Positions 1-11,899 of a DNA stretch of 64,000 bases are shown piece after piece. Where the stretch lies: NCBI RefSeq assembly GCF_008831285.2, contig NC_045138.2:11108571-11172570 (forward strand), read 5' to 3'. A program made the position numbers and the translations under genes. This stretch comes from Nymphaea colorata (lineage: Eukaryota; Streptophyta; Magnoliopsida; Nymphaeales; Nymphaeaceae). Position 1 is the first letter of the stretch. Each line of letters opens with the position of its first letter. The notes under the pieces are model-generated. The model was not told the DNA's origin, did no database searches, and was given only the letters and a program-made list of their open reading frames with translations.

Positions 1-2203
1 TAAATAAGTGGTTATAGATCCTATACAGGGAATTGGCATGCATTATGAAGCAAAAAGTGGATGAATCTAATCAGTGTGGTGGCTCTTTGTACTTTTGGCA
101 GCATCTATACTTTCCTTTTATCAGAAATACTAAAAGAAAGTTGATATCAGGAGAAGAATTTGCTGGACTTAGCAATATGGATAGCTGAACAACCAGATGC
201 CAAAATTACTATTAATAATAACAAACAAATGTTCAATAGCCAAGATAACTTGATCCACTATCAAGCAAAATCTGTTACCAACTTCCATCCCATGCAGCAA
301 AGAATCAGATGAACAACATCCACTTTTACAACAAATTACACGTTTTGCTGCAAGGCATCATTTTATATAAGCAACCTTCATTGCACTTTTCTTGCATGAT
401 GTCTGTATAGAATCATTTTTCTTGTTCTGACACCCAAATTCAACTTCTAGGTTTCAGTTTTTCTTTTTTACTTTCCCTCTGGGCAGTTTAAGTATCAGGA
501 ATAAGAAGTAAATGAAAACACGGGTGAAAAAGGTCAACAAGATGGTTCCACAACAGCCTGATGTCCAAAGGATTTCATCTTATCCAAATCGATGTAGATG
601 GAACTCTTCACTTTATTGTGGCCCATATGACAGGCAAACTCCTGCTGTCAATTGAGAACACACAGCTAACTAGCTCAACTAACTGAAAGAGGTACATGGT
701 TAGCTCTTGGTCTTTGGATGACACTACCCTTGGAATGATTTGGTAGTCTCTTCAAGATCTAAAGTCCATGAATTTTCCTTGTGTCAATGTACATTTTCAG
801 CAGCATGCTTAAATTCTTGCCAGCTGGTTGAGACAGTTCAACCACAAATTCATGTACCAAATACTATTAACCTCATGCAATTTCAAGTCATTTGCGCCTT
901 TAACATTATCACAATATTGTGCTCAAGTTTTTATTCGCGAGGCACTCCAATATTAATCAAGAAGTTCCCTTTCCTTAAGAAAATCAAGGGAATTCAGAAA
1001 CATTAAGTATTATATAGAAAATTTATTATGTTTCCTACGAATTTCCTCCAAAAACATTGATAAAAAATCCAAAATAGTTATTAAAATGTTAAATATCAAA
1101 ATTTTAAAATATATTAAAGAATTTTGTGCCCGAACAACGGGATAAAGGTGCTACATTTTTTTTTTCGCAATCTTTTCAAATTATCATGATTTTTTCACAT
1201 TTTCGTCAAGCTTCTTTGATTTTCCATTTTTAACACAATATTTTGAAAGAAAAAGCCAATATCTGACAATGGTCATTAAAAAGGAAAGGGATTCACCCTA
1301 CTCTATGCATGCAACTTTTGCCCAATACCTGCATTAAAAATCGGAAAGCTTCTTGTTTTTCAGCCAATTGTCTTTTCTGAATTGTGCCAGTTCAGGCAAC
1401 AAAAGATTCAAAAGCAAGATATTTCAGAACATATTTTCAATACCCTTCAGATATCCTGACCCAGGAAACTAAATTCTCATCACAGTTTCTAAATGTAAAT
1501 GCAGTCAGTAACAGAAGACAAGACGGCAGGACATAGGTAACTATCGCTATACAACTAACCCATCCATTAAGACTGTGCCAATGCATACTATATAAAGCAA
1601 CTGGTTATTTAAATTCATAAAAAATTAAATAAAAATGGCCCTTTTAACATCCCAAAAGAGCATCAATTCTTCATTCAAATTGCAGTGTCGCACGATGTAA
1701 GATTGAAAATAGCATTAAAAAGGGAAACTTTTGGTACCATAAGAAAATTAGCTGAAAAGCATGTCATATCCATGGAGCAAACTACCACTATTAGCTGATG
1801 CAATTATGCTCATCACCATCTCACCATGAAAAATATAACATGAGATAGACTGATAGTGCAATTGACACACTTATCATTTAACATATATAGATCACGTATC
1901 TGTCCAATGAAAATCAATATCTTACATGGTGATTCATAGTTAGAAACACAAAGGTATTGCACTTCAACACCAAAAACATCAACATGATGGTGAGATCTAT
2001 ATAGTAAAGTTGGAGCATTATCGAACTTCAACTGCACGAACATCAAAAGACAGGAAAATAGGCCATTTCACATTCAGCAAAAATACACAGAGAACGTGAT
2101 GTATAGGGCACTGAAGCAGGAAAATGATATCACAGAAGCAAATGAGAAATTATCTTAAAAAAAGGGAAATGGACAAAAAGGAACAGAAAGACAAGGTTCA
2201 TAC
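1..2203 (-). other. intron or 3' part of IDM-like gene, no exon recognised
   Basis: This stretch is AT-rich and lies downstream, in the minus direction, of the splice donor that ends the IDM-like exon. I looked for the rest of the alpha-crystallin domain on the minus strand and did not find it, so the remaining exons probably lie before base 1. No transposon ends or RNA genes were recognised. The short ORFs here carry no family signature. Confidence 0.5.
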
Positions 2204-3170
2204 GTGCATCTTTTTTGACACCAGGAAGAGCAATTCTAAAAAGGTATGCATCCTTGCTTGTGCCAATATCAACGAGTCCAACAGGTGGCCCAGCTCGTCC
2301 TTCCTTGGCTGTTCCTGTAAGAATGATAGATGAATCGAAGTTCCAACTTTCTACACTGGGTGAAGAAGAAAGAAACAGGATAGATGGTCCAATAGGATGA
2401 GGAGACTGAACTGGCAGCTCTTCCTCATTGAAGGAGTCAACAGGAACATAATTAGCAAGATCAGTTCGAGGAGGTGGTGGGAGCTGCATCTGCAGGGCTA
2501 CTCTAAGACGTCTTCTTTGGTTAGAAATTCTCCTTCTAGCAGCAGCAGCAGCATTTCCATTTGGAAGATCTTTTGGTGTCTCCATGACCATCGCATAATT
2601 GGGCATTTGTTGACTCTCATCCCTATCTGTCCTATAACCATGCCTATAGAGTTGTGCTTCTTCTCTGTCAATGTTCAGGTCATCCAATCCTGTTAGCCAC
2701 TTAAACCTTTGAAGATCAGAAGGACTGATATAAGATGTGGTTGGGCTATCAAAGAAAATTATTCCCTTGAAGATCTTGAAACTTCCCTTGTACCTTCCCT
2801 GTTTGTGAATATCTGGAGGAAACAAGGTCGTGAACTGCCGGTCATCATCAAGACTCTCAAGTACTGGTGGAGGAAGCCGTCCCTTAAAATATTGGTAGAG
2901 TGAATGCACCCTTAAGACAGCACTAGGATGTGCATTCCGTAGAACATAATAGTAAAGGCACTCAACATCAGAAAGCTTAAGAAAAGCTTCTCCCAAATCA
3001 GAAGAATAATAAGGAGGAAGTCCTTCAGCTATTCGCTGGAATGCAGACCGCCTTGGAATATCAGTTTTGACATCAGGGCCAAGGTAAGTACCCATTATAA
3101 AGTTCAACAAGAAGCGCTGATCATTAACTGAAGCTTCAACCAGAGGTCGAGAGTTCTCAATAACATCCAT
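2204..3170 (-). CDS. IDM2/IDM3-like alpha-crystallin domain protein, N-terminal exon (partial gene)
   Basis: The exon encodes about 322 residues and then reaches a clean splice donor (GCAC|GTATGA) in phase 1. The first ATG (MDVIENSRP) lies just after a likely acceptor (TTTTACCAG), so an upstream 5'UTR exon is likely; the in-frame codon further upstream is GTG, not ATG. The N-terminus has NDQRFLLNFIMGTYLGPDVK, as I recall it from plant 'increased DNA methylation 2/3' HSP20-like proteins. The exon ends inside the start of an alpha-crystallin domain (PPVGLVDIGTSKDAYLFRIA, then LPGVKKDA). In Arabidopsis, IDM2 and IDM3 work with the histone acetyltransferase IDM1 in a nuclear complex that promotes active DNA demethylation and limits silencing. 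The middle part holds a polar Arg/Gln-rich stretch. The family call rests on remembered similarity and is likely but not proven; IDM2 versus IDM3 is not decided. Confidence 0.75.
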
Positions 3171-3574
3171 CTGTTGTCTACTCTGGTAAAATTTCACACC
3201 TTATTGGACTGTTACAGAAAATAGAGAGACAAATCAAAAAAGAGAGGCAGTGAAGAAATTGGAAAAACAACCAAGTTATAACAAAACAGACACAAACATA
3301 TAAATTGAAAAAATCAGTGTCGCGATGAAAGAGAAAACTAGAAAATGCTAAGAGTTCTATATACCCATGAGATGAACAGTTAAACATATTTATGTGAACT
3401 GAACTAAAGCATACAGAATGTAGCAACATATAAATAACCATATCAAAATCCTGACTTGATTGTCTTCACAAATAACCTCACAATAAGACAAGTGCACAAA
3501 TGCACAATCAACAAAATAACACAAATAATTTCAAGCAGGTTAACCACTCAGGCACAAAGCATAAACATGAAACT
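3171..3574. other. upstream intron/5' region of IDM-like gene
   Basis: AT-rich sequence between the coding exon and the neighbouring MITE. The acceptor-like TTTTACCAG just upstream of the start codon suggests an intron in the 5'UTR. No promoter element could be fixed. Confidence 0.35.
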
Positions 3575-3582
3575 GTTACAGG

Positions 3583-4581
3583 CTACGTCACATGGGTGTG
3601 GGTAAGGTATGGGTTTGGGTACGGTGGTACGGGTTCGGACATAGCAATTTTGAAAATTGTGGGCACGCGGGTACGGAAAATTTTATATTCTCAAAAATGA
3701 TAAATGTTGAATGAAAAAAAAAATTAATAGTTCACACTTATAATCTCATAAGAAAGTCACAAACAAAACATTGTTTACCACATAAGAACACTATTATTAT
3801 CATCATTCTAGTCAATGCCCAACTTGTCCTCCTCTTCTTCCACATTAGAAGATGTTGATGGAATAGAAGGTTCTTCGAATCTTGAATTAACAGCTTTAAG
3901 TTTATTGCCTTCCTCTAAGTTAAAGTCTTCAACATTCACGTCCCACTTTTTAGGCTTGCGCCTAAGCTTGGCTGATCAGCATTCGGCAGCAACAGTTTGT
4001 TTGTTGAAGATTGAAGATTATCTTCAACACCCGACAAATAGGCAGCACAACAACAAATAAATGGCAGGCGAGGCGACAGATAGGCAGCCAAAATAGCCAG
4101 CGACAGATAGGCAGCCAAAATAGCCAGCAACAGATAAACATGTAAAATCAAACAAATATGAAAAAATGGAAAGATCGACAGTTTTGCAGTTCAATCTTCA
4201 AACAAAAACATCATCAAATCAACAAAACAAAAACCCCCAAATCAAGAAAATGAAAACCTTGTTGTAATAGCCAAAAGAGAAAAAAAAAATACTTACCTGG
4301 CTGCCACCAGCTACTGCCGAACATCCACAGACGTCGTCATCGCCGCCAGTCATCGCTGTAGCAGACAAGGGTTGAAGAAAACGCAGGTAAGTCAAGCTCT
4401 GTTGTAGAGCTCAACTTTTGTTTCTTGAGTAAAAATGAACAATTTTTATGGTCTGGATCGGGTCTGACCCAGACCCAAGACCCGACCCAACCCATACCCA
4501 ATAGCTTAGTTGTACCTGCTTCCATATACCTACATAGTGGAGCGGATACGTGGGGCAATTCCACGTACCCGTGTCACATAG
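3583..4581. mobile_element. hAT-like MITE (CTAYGTCACA family), copy 1
   Basis: A 999-bp non-autonomous element. It starts CTACGTCACATGGG and the reverse complement of its end reads CTATGTGACACGGG. The flanking 8-mers GTTACAGG and GTTACATG match at 7 of 8 positions, which suggests a hAT-type 8-bp TSD. Next to the ends are degenerate repeats of 'gggta/gtacgg' and, near the right end, a run of 'gacccgaccc'-like motifs. The interior shares 'ttaatagtt...cacaaacaaaayattgttt' blocks with the copy at about 30.05 kb. Short ORFs inside show no transposase motif. Confidence 0.7.
4071..4138. repeat. 27-bp tandem repeat inside MITE
   Basis: About 2.5 copies of a 27-bp unit containing 'gacagataggcagcc' follow each other, the last one decayed. 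It lies inside the first MITE and is not seen in the shorter copies of that family. Confidence 0.7.
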
Positions 4582-4589
4582 GTTACATG

Positions 4590-4923
4590 TTGAAAATTCT
4601 TTGCAAAATATTGAGAATAAAGAGGACTAATCCCTCTATGTAGACATGAAGGGAGAGTAGATCTAGGCATCTAGCCCTTGTCAGAGATCGAACATCTCTA
4701 ATTGGAGTAGTTGGACCTAGCCAACCACTAGTCCATCTCAGCCTCTCAGGTAAAGGCTCATTCTTGAGTCTCAACCAATGATAGTATAAGAGGGGGAAAA
4801 AGGAAAAGGAAATATGGGAACAAAAAACTACATTCTCAACGTATATACGTAATAAACCTGTATTCTAAGCATATACATATATGATTAACATATACACAGT
4901 GGCTTACATATATTTTACCCCCT

Positions 4924-4957
<34 letters not shown>

Positions 4958-5028
4958 CAAACTTATGATGCTATCACTAAAAGTTTCTTTTGGAGAACAC
5001 AAAGCTTCAGTAAAATATTTTGGTAGTT
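4590..5028. other. intergenic, with (CT)n tract
   Basis: No gene seen. A pyrimidine (CT)n microsatellite lies at about 4922-4957. The rest is AT-rich and ends at the target site of the Copia element. Confidence 0.5.
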
Positions 5029-5033
5029 TACAC

Positions 5034-5203
5034 TGTTAAAGAGTGTTTCTAAAATATTAAAAAGTTATAGAGGTCTTTAAATATTTTCTTATAGTAGTTG
5101 GACTGTTTATGTAAAGTTTGTACAGCCAGCCCTAATCTCTTTTAAAGGAGATTAGGGTTACGTTAATGAAGAATTCCTTTTGGCTTTCTCTCTCATCGTA
5201 ACA
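5034..5203 (+). repeat. Copia 5' LTR
   Basis: A 170-bp LTR with TG...CA ends. It contains 'ttttaaaggagattagggtt', which is also in the 3' LTR. The two LTRs differ by scattered substitutions and small indels, so the insertion is not very recent. Confidence 0.93.
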
Positions 5204-5216
5204 TGGTATCAGAGCC
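5204..5216 (+). other. primer binding site, initiator tRNA-Met type
   Basis: TGGTATCAGAGCC follows the 5' LTR directly. This is the usual plant Copia primer site, complementary to the 3' end of initiator tRNA-Met. Confidence 0.9.
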
Positions 5217-5659
5217 TTCTCCTGTGCCGACAGACAAGTGAGTTTTCCGGCGCTCATTCTCTCTAGCGACCTCTTCCTCCGGCAATCTCTTCCTTCCTCC
5301 TTGTCACCTCCCATCTCTATTCCTTCTTACCTCCCAATAAGGAGACGGTAAGAGAATAGAGGTTGGGTGCGCTGCGTGGAGAAGGACCTGATCACGCTTC
5401 TGTGGAAGGCGTGATCAGATCCTTGAGTGGATCTCATGGATGTTGATTGCTATAGATCATGGGATATGAAGTTTGTAAGTTGAAGTTTAATGAGTTGTGG
5501 ACTGTTGCTTATCGTAGGTATGAGATCTATCATTTGATTGTGTTGGGATCTTTGTCGTGCGTAGTGGACAGCCAGATTTATGTGGTGTGGCTGTATTTAA
5601 GAATAGCAAGCTGTCCCCTGTTTTGGGCAGTGGTGATATCTACCTTCCATATTTAGGCA

Positions 5660-8600
5660 CTATTACACGTGTTATATGCTCCTCAATTTTCGATTAACTT
5701 GTTATCTGTTAAGCAACTACCTATTGACTTATAGTGTAAAGTCATTTTTGCTGCATCTTCAGGCCATGAACGTGAGGGACTTTATTTCCTGTCGGTTCCA
5801 GTTGATGTTGCTGCATCTTCAGTCCCTTCAAAGCCTTCTCCTTACCAGTGGCATCTCAGACTAGGTCATCCATCTGTACCCAAACTTCGTTGCATGTTTC
5901 CAGATATTCCTACATCAGAGTCCTTATGTGATGTTTGTCAGTTGGGCAAGCATACACGAAGCAGTTTTCCTTCGAGTCAGAGTCCATCTGGTCGGAGTCC
6001 ATTTGATCTCATTCATGTGGATGTATGGGGTCTAGTCGGGTTACTTTTTGTTCATGTTTCCGATACTATCTTGTTTTAGTTTATGATTTTACTAGAGTCA
6101 ATTGGGTTTTCTTGTTAAGGGAAAGATCTGAAGTCATATTTATTCTTTAGATATTTGTCAAGGAAATAAAAACTCAGTTTGGTCTCATTGTAAAAAATAT
6201 TCGCATTGATAATTCTCTTGAATTCAAGTCTTCCATTCTACTTCAGTTTTATGTCAACCATGGCATTCGACCTCAATATACTTGTCCGCACACATTCCAA
6301 CAAAATGGTGTAGCCGAACACAAACATCGGCAATGCCTAAATGTGGCTCGCACCCTTATGCTACATTCTCACATGTCTGCCTATTTTTGGGGTGATGCTA
6401 TTCTTACTGCATGCTATCTCATTAATAGCTTACCCTCATCAGTCATCCAAGAACGTATCCCCATTCAAATTTTATATACAGATCGATCATTATTTCATAT
6501 ACCTCCCAAAGTATTTGGATGCACCTGCTTTGCACATATCCTAAGCCCAGACAAAAACAAACTTGCGACCCAAGCCATCAAATGTGTATTTATTGGCTAT
6601 TCTGCCAATCAAAAATGATATAAGTGCATTGATCCCCAGACCAAGAAAGAGATTATCAGTGTGGATGTTACATTCTTTGAGTCTCGCCCTTATTTTTCCC
6701 CTTCGAGTTCTTCTATGTCTGAGATGTTTGTACTTTTCCCCTTCGAGTTCCTCTATGTCTGAGATGTTTGTACCTGTTTCTCTTCCTATTCCACCAGTGT
6801 CACATGAGTCATTCCCACCATCTCAACCTAGGCCACATGAACGTTTCCTTGACCCTCCATTGGTTTACACTCGTCGTCTTGGTCCCTCTCCCAACCACCC
6901 ACCAGCGTCTTCTCAAGAGGCAAGCTCCATTGATAAGACTGACTCAGGTTTAAATGATGACCATTCTGCAGACGATCTCCCTATTTTCATTCACAAAGGC
7001 AAGCGACAGTGCACACTACATCCTATTTCTAATTATGTTTCTACTGACCGTCAAATTACAAGTTTGGTGCAGTTTGATCGAGCTTTATCTAGTCACGTTA
7101 TCACGGCTTCTCACCATCAAGCCCTCTTAGATCCATGGTGGTGACGAGCCATGCAGGAGGAAATGGATGCTCTTATCTCTCGGGAGACATGGGACTTGGT
7201 GGATCCACCGATGCACTGTGATATTGTTGGCTCAAGATGGGTGTTCACCATCAAGTATCACTATGATAGTTCAGTAGAACGTTCAAGGCATGTGTTGTCG
7301 CTAAAGGATATACTCAGACTTATGGTGTTGACTTCTTTGAGACTTTTTTGTCTGTGGCTCGGTTGAGCACTATTCGATTGATTATATATCTTGCTTTCTA
7401 GCGAAAATGACCTCTATTTCAACTGGATGTGAAAAATGTTTTTTTGTGTGGAGACCTGTCTGAAACCGTCTATATGCAGCAACCACCTCGTTTTGAGCGA
7501 CAGGGGAGTGCTCTAAGGTATGCAAATTAAAGAAGACTATTTATGGACTTAAACAAAGTCCTCGTGCATGGTTCCATAAGCTAACTGAGGTTTTATCTAA
7601 GTGTGAATTTCGAGGATCCCAGCTTGATCTCTCATTGTTTATCAAGCGAGGCACATTTGATATAGTGATATTGATTGTATACATGGATGATATTGTTCTC
7701 CCTTGAGAAAGTAATCAAGAGATAGCTCAGACAAAGGAGTTTTTACAACACTTTGTCACAAAAGACCTTAGGCAACTCCGGTATTTTCTTGGTATTCAGG
7801 TGGCTCGTAGTAGTAAAAGAGCGTAGTGTCTCAAAGAAAGTATGCTCTAGATCTTATGTAGGAAACATGTTTATTGAGAGCTAAACCTACCACACTTCCC
7901 ATGAATCCCCGCATTCATATACATGATAATGAATCAGAGCCTTTTGACTCTAGGTCTTACAGTTCTCTGATAGGAAAACTGTTATATTTGACTGTCATTC
8001 GCCCCGACACTAGCTTTGTTGTGAATAAGCTAAATCAGTTCATGAAAAACCCCGAAAGGTTCATTGGGACGCTGCTGTAATGATTGTCAGATATTTGAAA
8101 TCAGCCCCAGGAAAGGGGTAATGGTTAAAAAATGGAGAATGTGTTGACATCGAAGCGTACAATGATGTTGATTCTACAGGGTCTGTAGATGACAGGAAGT
8201 CTACTACAGGTGTTTGTGTCCTTGTAGAAGGTAATCTTATTTTTTGGAGGAGCAAGAAGCAGAATGTGGTGGCTCGATCAAGAAAGGGGTAATGGTTAAA
8301 AAAGGGAGAATGTGTTGACATCGAAGCATATAGTGATGTTGATTATATAGGGTATGCAGATGACAGGAAGTCTACTACAGGTTTTTGTGTCTTTGTGGAA
8401 GGTAATCTTATTTCATGGAGGAGCAAGAAGCAGAATGTGGTGGCTTGATCTAGTGTTGAATCGGACAATAGGGCTATGGCTCAACTGCGGCTGAAATGTC
8501 GTGGGTTAGATCATTACTTCTAGAGTTAGGTGTTTCAGTGAATCTTCCAATGAAGATGTATTGTGATAACAAGGCAGCTACATATATTGCTAACAATCAT

Positions 8601-8798
8601 GTTTTCCATGAGAGGACTAAACACATTAAAGTGGATTGTCACTATGTTCGGGACCTAGTTCAAGAAGGAATTGTGAGCACTATTCATATCTCTTTAGAAG
8701 ATCAGGCAGCTGATATCCTCACCAAGGCTCTTCCCATAGGCGATTTCCTAAGATGTTGTAACAAGCAAAGCATGATTGATATATATGCTCCAGCTTGA
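5660..8798 (+). pseudogene. Copia pol remnant (protease end, integrase, RT, RNase H)
   Basis: Reading across frames, this segment encodes a protease C-terminus (YAPQFSINLLSVKQLP), a GAG-pre-integrase/HHCC region (WHLRLGHPS, then CDVCQLGKH, from about 5849), an integrase core and C-terminus (about 6195-6690, with QNGVAEHKHRQC and FWGDAILTACYLINSL), an RT start (about 7151, EMDALISRETWDLV), the RT motif YMDD at 7680-7691, and an RNase H end (about 8490-8798, YCDNKAATYIANN and DILTKALP). Stops occur, for example, after the YSANQK segment, just before the RT start, and soon after YMDD. The stretch between the primer site and about 5650 shows no gag. A 40-bp duplication at about 6693-6773 lies in the integrase-RT linker. 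The original reactions were polyprotein cleavage, cDNA synthesis and integration; this copy is dead. Confidence 0.85.
8111..8452 (+). repeat. 171-bp tandem duplication in Copia RNase H region
   Basis: Two units, 8111-8281 and 8282-8452, share 'gacaggaagtctactacagg' and 'gaggagcaagaagcagaatg'. The period of 171 bp is 57 codons, so the duplication kept the frame. The units differ at scattered sites. Confidence 0.9.
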
Positions 8799-8805
8799 GG
8801 GGGAG
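8791..8805 (+). other. polypurine tract
   Basis: A G-rich purine stretch (GCTTGAGGGGGAG) lies directly before the 3' LTR, as expected for the plus-strand primer of a retrotransposon. Confidence 0.8.
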
Positions 8806-8984
8806 TGTTAAAGAGTGTTTTTGAAATATTAGAAAGTTAGAGAGGAAGTGTTTAAATATTTTCTTATAGTAGTTGGACTGTTTTTGTAAAGTTTGTACCA
8901 CCAACCCTAATCTCTTTTAAAGGAGATTAGGGTTGCGTTAATGAAGAATTCCTTTAGTTTTGGCTCTCTCTCATCATCGTAACA
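8806..8984 (+). repeat. Copia 3' LTR
   Basis: A 179-bp LTR with the same TGTTAAAG start and GTAACA end as the 5' LTR, followed by the TACAC target duplication. Confidence 0.93.
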
Positions 8985-9185
8985 TACACTTTGAAGAAAC
9001 ATATGGAAGATCAATTGTATCCTTCAAGTACTACTCTCTAACGAAGTGACAATCCATCTTGATGTGCTCAATATGTTCATGGGAGGTGTGATTTCATGAC
9101 ATGAAAAGAGCATTTTTAGTGTCATAGTACAATTTGGTGGGAATTCCCCAAGAGAATTCCCATATCTATTAACAGTTGTAGTAGC

Positions 9186-9904
9186 CAATGTTTTAAAACC
9201 CAATGACTTGGGACTCAATTCGTCCATTCACGACTTGGAACTCACAGGCCAACTCAGTGCCTTGAACCGAATTTTGTTAACAGTTTTTTATAGAAAACCC
9301 ACACATAACTAATATTAAACATTTTTTTCATTTCAGTTCTGCATTTTCTTTTTTTACTCTAGAAACTCTCGTCAAAGAAAGTGAACACAAAAAGAAGACT
9401 AGAAAAGAGAGAGATAGAGAGAGAGTCTCGCTCTCTCATTTATTTATGAGGCCTCTCTCTCTCCCCCACCCCCCCTTTTCCAGTTCACTTGTTAAAAAGA
9501 AGAGAGAGAGATGTCATAAATACATAAGAGAGAGGGAGAGAGAGTAACATTGGAAATATGAGATAGTTAAAAATTGGCAGTTTTGAAAAAGAATGGATTT
9601 GAAACTGGTAAACAAGAACAAGAACATTGAAAACAAAGAAAGTATGGGTTCTTGTGTACATTTTAATGCTTTTTAACTTTTATAACGGTGCTAATTTTGA
9701 GTTTTTATAACCATGAGATTAAATAAACTCACTAAACTTAGTTGGGGAACACTTATTTAACTCATGACTCGGCCAAGTCAAACAAGCCCTCACCAAGTCA
9801 TGCCAAGTTTTGTGCACGATGAGTCCTATTGGGTCAACTTGGTAGGTGGCTGAGCTGAGCCGAGCTGAGCCAAGTTGTTTGACCGGGCGAGTTTTAAAAC
9901 ACTA
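9186..9904. mobile_element. hAT-like MITE with TGTTTTAAAAC ends
   Basis: A 719-bp element. It starts CAATGTTTTAAAAC and the reverse complement of its end is TAGTGTTTTAAAAC. The flanking 8-mers GTAGTAGC (9178-9185) and GTAGTGGC (9905-9912) match at 7 of 8, as expected for a hAT TSD. Subterminal repeats of 'gacttgg/ccaagtc' and 'gagctgagcc' occur. The interior has (GA)n tracts around 9405-9440 and 9500-9545 and no ORF of note. Confidence 0.75.
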
Positions 9905-9912
9905 GTAGTGGC

Positions 9913-10359
9913 CACAGGATCTCCATTACCGTAGTTATTGATCTAAATTGGCTTCTATGGTTGATACAAAGACCAGTTATTGTTTATACTTTTACGATAT
10001 TAGTGATTAGGCACAAGACCTGGTAGTGGAGTACCTATTGTTTGGAAGCACTTACTGTTCCTTTTATGCATTTGATAGTATGTCAAACCACAGTCATGTG
10101 GACTGAAGTTGGTGTATGTTGAAATTGACTTGCCACATGAATTGCATGTGCTATGTTTTGTCTAGTGGTATAAGTCTACAAGTGATGCAACTAATTGTCT
10201 ATAAAGAGTTAAATTATCCATAAGAATTTCAATCATCAAGTTTGTTTTAGTCCCAATGGTTTCAGAAATTCCAGCCATTTTATCATCAATTATCATTGAC
10301 CTAGTAATAATACATAAGGAAAGCTTTGCTCGTGTAAGATATATCTTTGTGAAAAGTAA
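9913..10359. other. intergenic, no feature recognised
   Basis: AT-rich sequence between the MITE and duplicated block A. No gene, RNA or repeat end recognised. Confidence 0.4.
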
Positions 10360-10712
10360 ACAACTTCAATGCCAAAAAAATACCAAGGAAATATCACATT
10401 TTAGTCTGCCTTCCAAAGAGTAGTTTGACTTCCTGGCTTCCAGCTTCGTCATTTCAGGTTTTTAACATGTTATCTACATGCAAAAGTAACATCACAATTC
10501 TTGCACTAGAGTTCTTAAAGAACAGTGCAGTGTTGGTAGAACAAGATTTATAAATACATTTCATCATTATGTTATTAACTTTATCCAACCAAGATTTAGG
10601 TTTTCACACCCTACAAGGCTTTTCCCAACCAAAGCACCATAAAGGACATTCATACTCAATGGAACAATTATATGGACTTTCCCATTGAGATGAATGTTCA
10701 ACTCTTTAAAAG

Positions 10713-11055
10713 CTTTGTCACATGGGTACTGCTGTAAAGGCAATGTACCCGTACTGGTCATTTACGACACCGGTACTGGTACTGGTAGTCTGGTACTGTC
10801 CTAGGTACTTCTTGAGTACTAGTCAAACAATACCAGATACGGTCAATGTACCTAGAACTGTATCCGTCTTATGTAGGACTTGGTCAAAGTTGACCGAGTC
10901 CTTTCCTATCCAAAATTTAGAATTTCAGTTTTGTTCTTTACACCATTTATACTTAGGAAACACATATAGAGATCCGTTTTCATATTTTGTTTAATAGTTT
11001 CTTCTTTAGGATCTATAAATTTTGAATCATGAATGTGTTATTTTGTTTGAATTCT

Positions 11056-11117
<62 letters not shown>

Positions 11118-11194
11118 CCGTGCCCCCGTATCCAAGTTTTTTTAAAATAGTCCGAACATGTACCCGCACCAGCACCTATACCTATGTGACATAG
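10713..11194. mobile_element. hAT-like MITE (CTAYGTCACA family), copy 2, with paralogous empty site
   Basis: A 482-bp element with ends CTTTGTCACATGGGTA and, reverse complemented, CTATGTCACATAGGTA (14 of 16 match). A perfect 8-bp TSD, TTTAAAAG, lies at 10705-10712 and 11195-11202. The duplicate block B has a single 'ctttaaaatttattt' at about 57591, aligning with 'ctttaaaagtcattt' here once the element and one TSD copy are removed. The interior holds degenerate 'gtactggtac' repeats and an (AT)n tract. Confidence 0.9.
11060..11116. repeat. (TA)n microsatellite
   Basis: About 28 TA dinucleotides in the middle of the MITE. Confidence 0.95.
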
Positions 11195-11899
11195 TTTAAA
11201 AGTCATTTGGAAAATATTCTATTTCTTAAATGAGCTAACATCCATAAAAGTTCTAATAGTGGTCAGTTTAGCTAAAGGACAAAAGTTTTTTGACAATTTA
11301 TTTCATATTCTTGGTCTTGGGGAAGTCTTCAGCTACTAAATTAGCTTGTGTCTTTCTAAGGAACCACCACGCTTGGTCTTCACTTTAAATCCTAAAACCA
11401 CATAGTTTTCTTACCTATGAGTAGTCCTCGAATCTACCAAACATTGGCTCTTCTAAGGACATTTAAATCAATATTAGCTCATTACAATTAGTTGGTTCAA
11501 AATAAGGATGTATAGGAAACCAACCTATTGGTACTCCTATCATTCTCTCCCATCTAGGAGTATTTGCTTGTTGACATTGAATCTAGACAGTAATGCTATC
11601 TTGATTTTGAATCCCAGAGGACCGATTTGTATTCATCTAGTGTAAATTACTGATAATGAATGTTCCTTTCCCAATATTTAACCCGAAATTTTTTCATTGA
11701 CCAAATCAAGATTATCAATAAATACATCATCACAGCCATTGTTTCATTGCTAGAAGCAATTCAAACAAGAAAGAATAACAAACATTTTCATTTTGTGTTT
11801 TGAATCCTTCAAATCTACTCTCTTTCCATGAAATTTATATTATTTGGAATAAACAACTTGTCACTTTTCATCATAGCATCTATAGTTCTATACCTTTTT

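Larger units (their letters stand above)
5034..8984 (+). mobile_element. Ty1-Copia LTR retrotransposon, complete ends, defective
   Basis: A 3951-bp element bounded by two similar LTRs that both start TGTTAAAGAGTG and end CGTAACA. A perfect 5-bp TSD, TACAC, lies at 5029-5033 and 8985-8989. A primer binding site and a purine-rich tract sit exactly inside the LTRs. Domain order is protease end, integrase, reverse transcriptase, RNase H, the Copia order. No gag is recognisable, and pol has several stops and frameshifts, so the copy cannot be autonomous. The LTRs are short (170 and 179 bp). Confidence 0.93.

Noticed and set aside
3171-3197. Longer IDM-like N-terminus from 3197
   Set aside because: The codon is GTG, and a likely splice acceptor lies between it and the first ATG at 3170.
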